Source: Mugil cephalus (lineage: Eukaryota; Chordata; Actinopteri; Mugiliformes; Mugilidae). Taken from it: a stretch of 64,000 nucleotides of DNA. The stretch is from assembly GCF_022458985.1 (NCBI RefSeq), contig NC_061772.1, forward strand, positions 26,781,501 through 26,845,500, given 5' to 3'. Both the position numbers and the translations under genes were made by a program. The notes under the pieces are model-generated. The model was not told the DNA's origin and did no database searches. It saw only the letters and a list, made by a program, of their open reading frames with translations. Shown piece after piece: positions 24,901 through 36,832 of the stretch; position 1 is the first letter of the stretch; every line of letters starts with the position of its first letter.

Positions 24901-27600
24901 AAAGAAAAGTCAGCAGCTGGGGCTGTTAATGGGTGCTCCGGGCTTTATTTGTGGACTGTGTAGGATGAGCGTGATGGATGTTGTTTGAGTTACATGCCAT
25001 CTTGTATAGGTTTTAGTTTCACGTATTCCTAAAGCAAACGGGCGGCGCGCCATATAGAGTCAGCGGGGTGATGTGTGAGTGCGTGAAGGAGGGATGTGCT
25101 CCACAGGGGGAGTGTTTATGAAGAGGAGATGTTCGGGGTGAATTCCTCAGATAAGTGACACGGCCTCTCGCTGTTCTGGATGAAGGAGTGCGCAGCATAC
25201 CCCAGGCTGTATATGGTTAACCTCAGAGGCGCATGCACGCACGAACTGGAGCCTGTAGGCACGGCGGTGTACGGTTACAAAGTGTGCGGTGACGTAAAAC
25301 TCCCGCTATTGTCGTCTTTTTTGCGTGTCTGCATGTTATGGGAAGAGTGTGCAACATGTGTCGTTTTCTAATAAATGGCACCGGTAACACCAAGGTCAAA
25401 ATCCCCCACTGACACACACACACACTGGGAGTGGGTAAATCAGCTGCATGGGGCCCTGTACGTGGTGTCAGGCACAGTTCAGATCACAGCATTGTTCAGA
25501 TTCCTGCCTGTAATTATACTGGCAGATCTGATTCAGCTCTATGTCTTTTATCCACGGACGGGGAGGATGGTGCCGATGGTCCTCAGATCCTTTCTCTCTT
25601 TTCACCGCACGCTGTAGAGAACAATCAGCATATGAAAGGAAACCGGAGGCGCCACTCGTCGCTTCGGTGTGGTTATTTTATAGCACAACGTAGCGGGGAT
25701 ATTTACTGTTGTGTGTGTGCGCATGCAGGTTAGCGGCGTCTTGCATGCGTCAGCGGGGCCAGGAGATACTCCAGCAACGGAGAAACAACAGGGACCCGTA
25801 AACGCAGCAGTGAGCCCTGGCTGGAGTGGAGGAGGAGGAGGAGGAGGAAAGAGTAACCTCGACGGGGGATCGCAACAAATATGTAGAGTCTAATCCTCTC
25901 ATTAGACAGCAGGGGGTGTGTGCTGCAATCAGATTCAAGTGGTGCCGTGTCGGAAGACGGAGACCTGGCAGAGTGCTGGGGAAGATGTCTGCAGCTGTAA
26001 GAACATTATCTAACGCAGGCAAACACACACACACCAATTCAGTTTTTGCTCAAACACAAATTCCGAGTTGCTAACATGCGGATGGAATAATACCACATGG
26101 AAAAAATAAGAGCTGCGCACACAGGGCAGAACGCGCATAATCAAAGGGTGAACCCGAGCTGCCGGAGCAATGGCTGAGATCTCCACGACGCCTTCCTCCA
26201 GTTCACAGACCGGTTTTCTGCTTCGCCGTAGCCTGAGATGCTTTCTATATTCATTTCCTGAGCCGCGAGGGATTATTACAGATTTTTACTGCTGCTGCTG
26301 CTGGCGCGCAGATTTTGTTACCTTTTCTAAGAGCCAATTTAACTTGCGGCAAGAGAGCTGCAGAAGAGCTGCTTTCTGAAACTACTTTAAACGTTAAACA
26401 CGCCGCGCTGGCCCCTCCGTTCGGAAGACGAGCACTCTTCAAAAACTCATCAAGTGCCAGTTCCAAAATTCCCTGTCCGCCTCTGCTTTCCACAATCTCC
26501 TGTTTGGCCTCAGTCACACACTACAAGCCTCCAACCCCCCTTCCCCTCCCCCCTCCTCCCATCTCCTCTCCCCTTCATCTCTTACAGGCACGCTTTGAAG
26601 AAAAACACAGGACGTCTCATCTCGAAGGAGTGTTTTACATTCCTTATTCCGCAGAAGCCCGCGTCCGCGGCTTTTCGAAACAGTGCGGCATTGTTTTGGG
26701 AAGTTCTTCTACACTGAGATCTTATTAACAGTTAAGAGGGGCTAATTGGCCGTAATCTCATATTAGTGTGATCTCACGTATGCGTTCAATGCCGCGAGCC
26801 CACATCTCACGCACATGCACGCGCGTAATCTTATCACAAACGCCGCGAGGGTCAGGAGAAAGTCAGCATGTTGTGCTCGAAGCCGCACGGCAACGAAATG
26901 AAGGATAAGACATTGTTGATTTTTTTGGGGGGGGGGGGGGGGGGGGGGGGGGGGAAACTTATTGGGAAGCTTTGTGGGAGGTTACCTCACACGAATAAAC
27001 ACACTTGAAAACATGCAGCGCAGCCCTCCCTCCATCTCTGTTTTTTTTCCCTTGAGCATCAGCTGAGTTGGCTCCTCGGTAAATAGTGCCAGAGAAGCTG
27101 TTCCTTCCCCCTTTTTCCCTTGAATGTCAGGAACAGTTTGAGCTGACGGTGTTTCATGACCTGCTTCGTCCGACACTTCTCCATCAGCACTGCAAGCGGC
27201 GGCGTATCGGGGGTCACGTCTCGCTGCCCGGTGCTGAGTCACTCTGCTGGCTCTACCTGTGCCATCCGCTGCCGGCCAATATTTGTGTCGTCATTATTCG
27301 TGTCGTCTGCACTCGGCAACGTCCGACCGTCTAACCACGAAAATCTTTCACGCATCCCACAGTTCATTAATTTTATCACGCATGTCTGCGTCTAACCAGG
27401 CAGCTAAAAAAAAAAAAAGATCTCATTAAGTGAATGTCTTCATTTGACATGTCCACGTTGGCGGTGCTGTCAAAATGTTCACAGCCAGCGTGTCAGTACA
27501 AGTCAGTACAAGTCTCATCCTTTTATTTCTGTCCTCTCTTATCTTCTCTCTTTAAAAAAGGATGAATTCTCTTTGGGAACTGACGTATTACACAGCAAAA
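21961..27600. other. Repeat-poor, CpG-bearing intergenic stretch
   Basis: No gene is supported. Open frames up to 145 codons occur on both strands at about 23.0-23.6, 24.0-24.8 and 26.3-26.7 kb. They overlap each other, end at random and carry no domain I recognise. Simple repeats include CTT/TCC tracts (23420-23450), a (GGA)n run (25829-25848) and short CA runs. By position it could hold long-range regulatory DNA for nae1 or the basp1-like gene; that is inference only. Confidence 0.4.
26927..26954. repeat. Poly(G) tract of 28 G
   Basis: An uninterrupted run of G preceded by a run of T. A run this long is rare in vertebrate DNA, can form G-quadruplexes and is error-prone in sequencing, so its exact length should not be trusted. 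Confidence 0.95.
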
Positions 27601-27639
27601 AGTCATTACCAGTCATTACAGGCGCATAATCAGACTTAA

Positions 27640-28060
27640 AACACAGACTAAAACAACAAAGACGCAGAAATAAAACAGTTTATATGATTAAAAAGCACGT
27701 CAAGTCTCATAAGAAGCAGTAAACAAGTGGGTCTTTAACTTCGCTTCAACCGACCAAACAGCAATACCTCAACAGAACATGACTGATGTCTTGAGGAAGA
27801 CTTTTCCATAGCATCGGTGCATGAAAAAGAAAGAAAAAGCACGCTCACCAGATGTCTTTTTTCTGATTTTGGGAACATTCAACAGACCCTGGGAGCGAAG
27901 TACACGAGAAGGTGCACAAAAGGTCACAAGCTCATTCAAATAAGAACATTTTTCTAATGTCATTATCCACTTTAATAAAATCACAGGGGAAGGTTTTGCC
28001 AAATCTCCAAATTACAAGCTGTAACAAGCAAATTCAGATCATTTCTTCTATAAATTTGCT
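27640..28060. repeat. Possible degenerate interspersed repeat
   Basis: Wording such as 'gcacgctcaccagatgtc' and 'gaccctgggagcgaagtaca' resembles the later part of fish repeats like those at 1-345 and 21.4 kb. There are no clear ends. Confidence 0.3.
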
Positions 28061-30547
28061 GAAGCCTTCGTTGCAAATCTTGCGTTTGTGACACAGGATG
28101 CTATCACGTTGTGCAACTGACTCTTGGCTTCTAACCTTTACCAATTAAGCATTTAAAGGGGAATTGAGTTACTGCAAGCTATGGTAACCTCATCCCACTT
28201 TAAAAGGAGAATGTGAATGACAGGGACCATACATCACTGGACTCTTGTCAATGGTTGCCATGACCTGGAGGAAAGAGAGTCAACAAATGATTACCTGCCT
28301 TTCCATCATGTGTGGTTTTCCACCAACCACAGCAGAGGGGAACGTTAATTCCTCATTCCTTCAGCTTATTATTTCAAGTACTCGAATGCACTTTTTTTTC
28401 TCTTTTCTTGAGTGATGCTGTGGGTCTCACTGAGCTGAGCTTAAATGTGGCACAGGGCACTGCGAGACTTTGACGCCGTAACTTATAGCCAACCCCACTT
28501 AGCACTCAAACGCTAGTCACCGTTGTTTCTTTTCTGCCAGTTGGTTTAGATTCTGTTTCTACTTCCTGCTTCACTTTCAACAATGGCGCTTGAAATTTTG
28601 CCTAAAAACCCTCTCAGTTTACTTTGATCGATGTCCATGCATCCATCTTTATTCATCCAAAACAATCAATTTTAAAATTGCAAGCATGTGGAGATGCACA
28701 TCAGGCAATGGTGCTAAGGTCTGTGGAGGTTCTGCACATGCCCTACATAGTCTGAACTGCATATTACGGTTCAGTGAGAGACACGAGCAAGTGAAGCTTT
28801 TTGTAATTCTCATATGCCATTTTATTGTCTCCTCTAACTTTGCCGCACAGGAACCAAACAATTTTTCTTATCCTTTGCGGTTTAATAATAAACTCACTGG
28901 TAGGAAAACAATTGGATAAATGCTCCAACCTAAAAGGGAATATGTTACGCATTAACCGAACTTTGCAAAAGCCCGTTCATCATCACCACCACCGTCAGAC
29001 GGCTGAGTCATGTTTGACTGCGTTAGGTTTATGTCTAAACCCGCTGCTCCTCCGAAGCGACGGTGGACTCACCATCTTTTTCTCTGAAGCCCGGGGTGAT
29101 TAGCTGTTGCCTCCCGGCCATTTCGGCAGAGTCTTCCTCACACGTTGCTCTAAATGCGAACGCTCAGAACAAAGCATCGCGGAGCTGCCAGCGCCTGTGT
29201 GGTGGACATATGGCGATGCCATGGGCTCGGGGGCATCACTGGGAGGGGAGGGGAGGGGAGGGGGTTGAAGGCATGGTGCAATCCATGCGATCCACGGTGG
29301 ATCTGTGACAAAGTTAAGGGATTTAATGAGGCGTGCAAGGGGTCAGTGACAAAAGGAGGTCTCGGCACTTGCCCAGTGATTCTCTGTAGAGGGAGGGGCC
29401 GGTTTGAAGTCCTTGTTACTCTAATTCAACAAGACTCCACCCAGCCCACACTTCTTTTCTCGCTTCTTTTGTCCTTCTGTTTCTCTTTCTTTAATAGAAG
29501 GAAAAAATCCAGGGACGCTGAACGCACACTTTTAATATCTAAAACATCGACTCAACATCTACTCTGAGCGGCTTGAGACTGAAAAGAGCTAAATATTTTT
29601 ATGTGGGGGTAGGGCGAGTTTCTTCTGCGTATCTGCTGAGGAGGGATTCCTGTTTTATGAGTCCTGCCTGCCTCCTTCCAGCTGAACACATCAGCTGGAA
29701 TTTATTCTTGTATACAAAGTGAGCGCACACACACATAATGATTTGTCTTCAGCTTTAGGGTAACGATGAACGTGATATAATTCACAATGGAGCCTTGTTT
29801 AATAGGAGCGCGTTTGATTTACAAGTTTACGAGACTAAAAGATCTGGAGCGAGTCACAGATGTGGTGGCAAAATATTTATTCCCCTAAAATGCTGAAATT
29901 GTTTATGGTTCGGATGAGTCGTAAAAGGCCCACTTGACGCTAAGTTGAATAGAAAATCATTTATGTGTTTTCTCTCTCCAGTTTCCTTCGTTGACATAGC
30001 TGGGATGATGATCTGCCGCAACACTTTAAAGTCAGCCACGCTAGAACAAATGTCGACAGGCCAAAACAAAAGCAAGGCAGCGAGCCTTCCGCAGCCGACG
30101 TGAAACAATATTCGCGTTCATTAGGATGGGAGTTCGTTCAGTTTACAAGATTTTGAGTCATGCATTTTTTTTTTTTCACCAGTTTAGTTGTAACTTTTCT
30201 GGAATGCGTTTATGGAGACTTTATGGAGCCTTTCGCAGCGGCCTTTATGCAACACTTCCCAGCCTTTGTGGTAAAAAATGCTGTTGTGTAACCGTGTGAG
30301 GGCCAGCTGTGGCTTCGTGATATTTGTCTGAATCTGTAAAGAAAAATGTGTCAAATACAACAAACAAGAGCCGTCAGCTGTTGCTTTCGAGCCACCGCCC
30401 GAGGGTTTGTGTGCCGGCAGCAGCAGCAGCAGCAGCTGGTCTGTAGGTGACAGATGCTTTAAGATGCTATTTCCAGTTGGCTCCTGAGAAAATAGTTTTT
30501 AGCGTCTACCTGCCACAGAACATTCCTCAATAACTAATATACAGCAG
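28061..30547. other. Intergenic, no gene recognised
   Basis: Non-coding by inspection. It contains a G-run array at 29241-29264 and a (CAG)6 run at about 30418-30436. No RNA gene was seen. Confidence 0.4.
29241..29264 (+). repeat. (GGGGA)n run, G-quadruplex-type motif
   Basis: Five G-runs of three to five bases separated by single A residues, meeting the simple four-run quadruplex pattern on the plus strand. Confidence 0.7.
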
Positions 30548-30994
30548 CGATCAGGCATAACATTATGACCACCTTCCTAATATCGTGTAGGTGTCAAACG
30601 GAGAATAGACACGGGCTTTTTGAGGGTGTCCTGCAATTTAAATGTTGCTATTTGGGGCTTTTGGGTCCTATGGGTTGAGGGGATGGGGCCTCTGTGGGTC
30701 ATCAGTTTAGCATCTAGTGCAGAGGTCTTCAATATTTTTCAGATCAAGGACCCCCAAACTGATGGAGAGATTAAGTAGGGACCCCCTACCTACTATATGT
30801 GTTCTATACTTAGCTTAGCCTAGTGTTATTGATAAATATACATTATTATTATCATCATTTTTGTATTAAATATTAAGTTATCCTTTTACTAAAATATGTT
30901 GCATTCATGTTAATATGTATTTAGAGGTTTGGAGGCACAAGGGAAACCTACACGATAGAAGGAAGGTGGTCATAATGTTATGCCTGATCGATGT
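30548..30994. mobile_element. Tc1-like (family 2) element carrying a hAT-like fragment
   Basis: The left end is 'cgatcaggcataacattatg'. The right end is 'cataatgttatgcctgatcg', its inverted copy. Inside, from about 30720 (cagaggtcttcaat) to about 30905, is a piece of the hAT-like family also seen at 14.3 and 39.3 kb, with its right end missing. The host element therefore received an insertion and both have since decayed. Confidence 0.75.
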
Positions 30995-31678
30995 AAGTAG
31001 GGTATATAGACATAAAGAGTGGTCAGCGGTGCAACAAACATTTTGGCATATTTTAAGTTAGCACTGAACTCATCAACACTGGTGTATGCACCGGATGCAC
31101 TCAACTATGCAAAGTTGAGTTGTGAGTCAGGTTTTAGAGAAGAATGCAGAAGTTCCAGATTTCATACCGTTCAGTATGAGGTGTCCTATAATAATGTCAA
31201 ACCGCAGCATTACGTCTTCTTCTCGCTGTCGGCTTCCTGTTACGGTTGGCAACTTTTTTTTTGTGTGTGTGTGTGTGTGTTTTTTGCCTTTGCTATCAGT
31301 TGACTTGACAAACCCCGTATTTGTTGGATTCCTTTCATTTCTGAGTCGGCGACAATGGCAGCAAACAGGAGTGACACATTCCAGCGTCAGATTTAGTTAA
31401 AATTTAAGCCATTACAGCGCGGGATCTATAATAACGACTAAACGGACAGGTTCCTGTTCAGTCAGGTCGTTCAAACAGCTGATAATCCGGGAGCTGTGAG
31501 TCGTGCAGATATTTTTGCATTGCGAGGAAATGGTGGATTACGTTCAGACATGTTATTTAAGAAAAGCAGGTCCACATAAATGATTTGATGTCCAAATACT
31601 AGAACAACTAAGTCAGGATGAGGAGACTATCAAGGTCAATGTGAAGCTGTTATCAGTACTAAGAGCAAACACGTTATA
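30995..31678. other. Intergenic, short TG microsatellite
   Basis: Only a (TG)n run at about 31262-31282 stands out. No gene was recognised. Confidence 0.45.
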
Positions 31679-32434
31679 CGCTGATCAGCCATAACATTAA
31701 CCTCCTGAGACCCGACCTTTTGTTACGTATGCATTTTTAATTTCTCCGAGGTATTTGGGATGGATTGTACCTTAGAGCTATAAAAACTAAGCAGCATCTT
31801 TGAACAGGGCGTAGTTCTGGAAAAATTCTGTCCTTACATGTGGATATTTCACTGTATATTATAATAAAGTCACCAATATGTAACAAAATATAAAACTGAA
31901 CATGGCTTTACAAAGATAGAATCGCAACTATTGCTGGAAATTCGTTACGTTTGCATGTCATATTAAACTAGAAAAGTACATTAACATAAATAAACAAGTT
32001 TCAACTGTATAATTTGATGAGATTTTGTACATTTTTGCTCATTTGTTACGAGATCGGGCGCAGAATGAATCCACTGAAATGCCCGTTGTCATGTTTTTAC
32101 ACCAACTAGTATCTAGTATAACTAGTAGTTATGAGGATGAAAGTTTAAACGAAGCAGAATAAGAAGCTGCCACAATGAAACTTAACGTCCCCATACAAGG
32201 ACGCAGGGTCTCAGGAGGTTAAAACCACTGACAGAAGGAGTCAGTAACACAATTTGATGTTCTGCTGGGAAACGTTTTGGACATTTATTCGTAGGGATGT
32301 TACTTAGAAATGGTAGAGCCAGACCCGACAGGACGCCCTCAGACGGCCCATGTCCATTCTCTGATGAGTCACAACTGTTTTTGGAGAGCTACACAATATT
32401 AGGAAAGTGGTCATAATGTTATGCCTGATCGGTG
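31679..32434. mobile_element. Tc1-like (family 2) element hosting a piggyBac-type MITE
   Basis: The left end is 'gctgatcagccataacatta' and the right end is 'cataatgttatgcctgatcg'. The insert at 31701-32218 splits the left terminal region. When the insert and one TTAA are removed in the mind, the usual terminus of the family is continuous again. The transposase gene is absent. Confidence 0.75.
31701..32218. mobile_element. piggyBac-type MITE, 518 bp, with TTAA duplication
   Basis: The terminal inverted repeats are CCTCCTGAGACCC (31701-31713) and GGGTCTCAGGAGG (32206-32218). Both are flanked directly by TTAA (31697-31700 and 32219-32222), the target duplication that defines piggyBac insertions. 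There is no transposase frame, so it is non-autonomous. A longer relative lies at 33718-34774. Confidence 0.8.
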
Positions 32435-33717
32435 AATACTGGAAGGTTTCTCAGCCACAAGAACAGCCAGAGAATTGTGCAGTGTATATACAACCAGGAA
32501 AGCTGCTGTTGTGCCACACCCAGATAGGCGAAGTCCCAAACAAACTTTGTCTATTTCAGAATCCCACTCGAGCCTCGACTTCACAAAGCAAAACAGGTCT
32601 CGGTGCGTGTGGACGGCGTCTCAGTTTTCACTCTGGCTCACACCCTGCTGAGACCTTCGGTGCCCAGGCTGTTGCATCAGCAGCTATTCAGTGTCGCAGT
32701 GTTCGCTGGGCAGCAACAAAGCGAAAGCTGATACGGTGTCCATCCTGACTTTCTTTCTAAATTTCACTTCATAACCTGCAGTCGCACCCCACGACCACCT
32801 CACAGAACCACTAACTGCGCTTAAATAAATCCCGATGCTCACACGGTTGAATATGTTTGGGACCATCTTTACAACAGTGACGGCTTTTCTACCTGTTATC
32901 GCCGCTTGGACGTTTAAAGAGAGGCTGCTCACCGGTAGCGTGTAAGCACAGTGTGTGTGTTTTAGATTAGAGATGGAAACTCATTCTGTGTGCAGTCACC
33001 TTGATGCCTCCGGGCTCTGTGGGTTCTAACATGAAGTGAAAAGTTCATTCCTCCCCTTTGCCTTCTTTAGCCTCCCTCCACTACATTATGTTCTTTCTTT
33101 ACCTAAACCCTCCCATCGCCCTTTTCACTTTGTCCTTTCCAGTACTAATACAGAAAGTACCTTTGATTCTTCTATTTTTACATAAAAAAAAAATGCACTA
33201 ATACAGTTTTTGTGCCTTAGTAATGAAATTCCAGCTGTAAATTGTTTCAGCGCCAGCCACCATGGCTGCGGAGGAGTGTCCGCCGGGAAGGAATGACCTT
33301 CACCGCGCCGCTGGCCAAGAGACAGAACTAAATCAAAGCTGCTGCTAGTTTTAAGACAGCCACTGTGCACTGGCTGCATGGCCCCTGGTGAATTATTTAT
33401 GCATGAAATGAAATGACCCCTGGCAGTTTAAAGACAACATGGGGTGGGGCAAGGACAAAAAAAAAGATAGATGAAAAGGCAGGGAGGATGCTTCAGACAC
33501 GCAGGGAGAGAATTTACTGTATATTTTCCATGTGCATTAACCTTTTAAGCACCAAGTTAGGATAGAAAAAGGTGTGTGCTGACAAACTGAGAGGTCAGCT
33601 GTCAGGAGGCTCCTGCAGAGTTTCACATTTGAGGTATTTCCCGACCTGCTGGAGGAGCAGCTTGATGCATGCTTTTCAATGTCTGACTTCATGAGGACAA
33701 ATAGGTTTTAGCTGTAA
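32435..33717. other. Intergenic, no gene recognised
   Basis: Includes a GC-richer patch at about 33240-33420 and ordinary AT-rich DNA. Short open frames lack protein-like features. Confidence 0.4.
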
Positions 33718-34774
33718 CCTCCTGAGACCGTAGCTTTTGTTTGCATTGCATTTCTCCAGGGATCAGTGGGACCTAAGAAGTTTAAAAACTAAGCATCATC
33801 TTACAACAGGAAATAGTAGTGTCCTCATATGTGGACTACACTGGGATTATTCCATTATTTATATTATCCAAACAAAAAACTGTTCATTTTAATACCTGTA
33901 CATGACTGAGCAAAATAAATTGCGAACAATGTTCCAAGTCCCAACGTCCTCAAACGAGTACTTGATAATTAGCAACGTTGTAGCTGTTGATCGTTGCTGT
34001 CAATAAAATTTGTTAAATTTGTGCGTCATATTGAACTAGAAACGTTAATAAGCATAAATAAATAAGTTTTAACCATGGGGGTTTTAATCCTTGTCCACTT
34101 TTGTCCTGTAATCATCTGTAGAATGAATCCGATGAAATTCCCGCTATCATGTTTTCACCAAGCGGTAACCTCCAGGTCTGAGTGATGAAGCCTGATGGTG
34201 AAACTGCAAAAAACTGCAGTTCATCATGTGTCCAAAATTATATTACAGTACAATATTAAACATGTTTACAGCCTGGTACAAGAATCGTTTTTGGTGTCAA
34301 TAGTTTATTGCACTATTCATGACAAATGTGCGAGGGGTGAATTTTGTTTAACTCATTCATTTTTTAAATTTTTTTATTAAGGTTTAAAAATAATTTAGGT
34401 TCGTTCCCGCTTTGAGTGCCCTGCGGTAGCCTGAGCTAACAGGTAGCAGAGAGTTGGGTGGGCGGGTCTCAACATCCGACACGACCCTCCACGTCCATTT
34501 TCAGAGTATCTGAGTGTGGGCGGAGTAAAGCTCATCCAACATGGCAACCGCTGACTCCGCCCACTTTGGGCTTAATTTTCGGGGTTTAGAATCCAATGGG
34601 TGACATCTTGATGGGTTTGTCCATTGTATATATATCGTATATACCCTTTGCTGCCACTAAATGGCAAACTAAAGTGTCCACTAACGAGGACAACGGGTTT
34701 AAATGAAGTAGAATCAGCTATAATAAAAACCTAAAACTTAAAGTCCCCATATGACGACGCGATGTCTCAGGAGG
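33718..34774. mobile_element. Longer member of the same piggyBac-type MITE family
   Basis: The left end is CCTCCTGAGACCG, preceded by GTAA (a mutated TTAA). The right end 'tgtctcaggagg' is followed by an intact TTAA (34775-34778). Internal blocks match the 518-bp copy, for example 'aataaataagtttt' and 'gaatccgatgaaattcccgc'. About 500 bp extra, at roughly 34190-34720, is present here and absent there. No transposase frame was seen. Confidence 0.7.
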
Positions 34775-34778
34775 TTAA

Positions 34779-36168
34779 ATTAAGATTATTGTTGCGTAAA
34801 AGGTAAAATTAGGAGGTTGGCTGAGATTACGGTAAGGGATGAGGAAGTGCTTTGTGCATGTCTTGTGCTTCGCTGATGCATAAGACACACAAACACTCAC
34901 AAAGGCAGCTGTAAAGTGCTCACTCAGTGCAGCAGCTGCATCAGCAGAGTCAGACAGAATAGAAAGCAACGTCTTTGTGTGTGTCTGTGTGTGTGTCTGT
35001 GTGTGTGGTGGAGAAAGTGCGCATGTGTGAGGAGTTAAGGGTGATGGGAACAGACAAAAGGGGAATCACTGGTACTCTCAGCCTCCATTAGACTAACCCT
35101 ATTGATCAGTATTGATCCCTACAACCACCGAGCTCCGTCTAATAGGCTTCTAGCTGCCCTGATACAATGACAGCATTAGCGCACATGTCCAGATGGATGG
35201 AGTCCGAGGAGGGGGTGGGGGCGGTAGGAGGATGGACCGCGGCCAGAGCAAGAAAGACAGAGAGAGAGCGATAAAGAGGCTGAAAAAAAGATTTACAGGT
35301 CCGGAGGAGAGAGGAGAGGAGGCAGTAATGCTGATAATGTGCACGAGGCGGACAGCAAAGGCGAGATTTAACCGGACAGAGAAATAGAAAAATCACAGCG
35401 TGCTTGAGTCAGCAAAATGTGAAGCAGGAAATGAATCCATTTCAAACGCTCTGCGCTGCTCTTTCACCCTGACGGACACTTAGTGCTCCAGACTGGTTTA
35501 GAGAACATAAAGGGGGGGAAAGAGGAAGTCTCTTTGTAGACGTGGTGATAAAAGGATTACATATAAGTTTAAGTGTCTGTCTGTGATTAGAGAAAGAGAA
35601 AGGGGAAGAGTGATTCTTTTTTGTGTGTGTGTGTGTTTTCCTGTCCTGTACTTCTGCTCTGGAACACCCTCCGATTTGAATAATAAACTAAGCCGTCGCT
35701 GTAACTTGGCCACCTGACTCTTGTTATCAAAGCGGCCAGCTGAGCGGATGGAATCAAGGAAGGAGTCTCTCTCCGTTCTACGAGAAAGCATTTCAGACAT
35801 CTGAGCAATCCTCCCTCGCGCTCTGTCATTCTTCCTCATTGACATTGTTTAAAAAAGGTGAAACAGAAAGATTCATTCCCAGCACCGCACGGCGCTTTGG
35901 AGTCATTTAACATAACTTCCCTCTAGATAGAGGAAGGCGCGTGAAGGCAGTTGTGTTAAAATGTCGCCTCGGACAAGTTTATCACGAGCTCGTTGCCGGA
36001 TTGAGACGCCTCAGTCTTATGAATTATACAAGACATTTTGTGCTATCGTTGACAGTAATTTCTCCATGTTTGAATCAACGTGCACGCTATAGACGCTTCA
36101 ACATGTCAGCATAGTAAATACGCTTGAACTGGTAGATTTGGCCGCGTGCCAGTTTTCACATAAAGAAG
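34779..36168. other. Intergenic with GT and GA-rich simple repeats
   Basis: Contains a (GT)n stretch at about 34976-35008, purine-rich DNA at 35200-35330 and a short (GT)n at about 35621-35637. No gene was recognised. Confidence 0.4.
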
Positions 36169-36832
36169 ACATAACATTATGACCACCTCCCTAATATTGT
36201 GTAGGTCATAGGTCTTCAATAAGGGGATGATTAGACATTTAAATACACATTATACAACACATCTAACAGGTATGGGCCTTTGGAGGGTGTCCTGTAGTGT
36301 CTGGTAACACAATGTTGTTAGTGGGGGGGCCTTTGAGAGGAGGGGCATTTGTGGATCATCCCACAGATACTCGAATACTTGAATTTGGAGGCCAGGTCAA
36401 CACCTCGTGCTGTTCTCCATGTTTTTGTTTTTGAATTGTTGCATCCTGCTGAAGATGAAGTTGTGTCTTTGCTACGGGGTGGGGTGGGGGTAATGGTGAT
36501 GTGTAACATCCACACACCTGAATGTCCGGTCCAAAAGTTTCCCAGCTGAGCACTGAATTGTCAGAACATGGTTTAAATGTTATTTACTTCTCCTTTCAAA
36601 ATACAACCAAATATGCCAGAGTTTATACCAAACAGGATTTCCTACCAGAGAGGCTGTTTCAACGCTGGAAATGTCAGCACAGCACAAAGTCAGCTGTGTT
36701 GCTTACTTTGAACAAAATAGTTTTTGAGCCTCTATTAATCTCTGTTAATCTCACTCCAGTCTCTTACACGTACAACAACTGTTGTATCACTGACATTTTA
36801 AAGTGGTTTTAATGTTGTGGCTGATCGGTGTA
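36169..36832. mobile_element. Tc1-like (family 2) element with transposase-region remnants
   Basis: The left end is 'acataacattatgaccacct' and the right end contains 'gctgatcggtgt'. Between them are antisense transposase scraps typical of the family: 'gaatttggaggccaggtcaa', 'gcatcctgctgaagatgaag' and 'gtaacatccacacacctgaa'. Frames are broken. At about 660 bp it is the best-preserved copy in the window. Confidence 0.75.
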
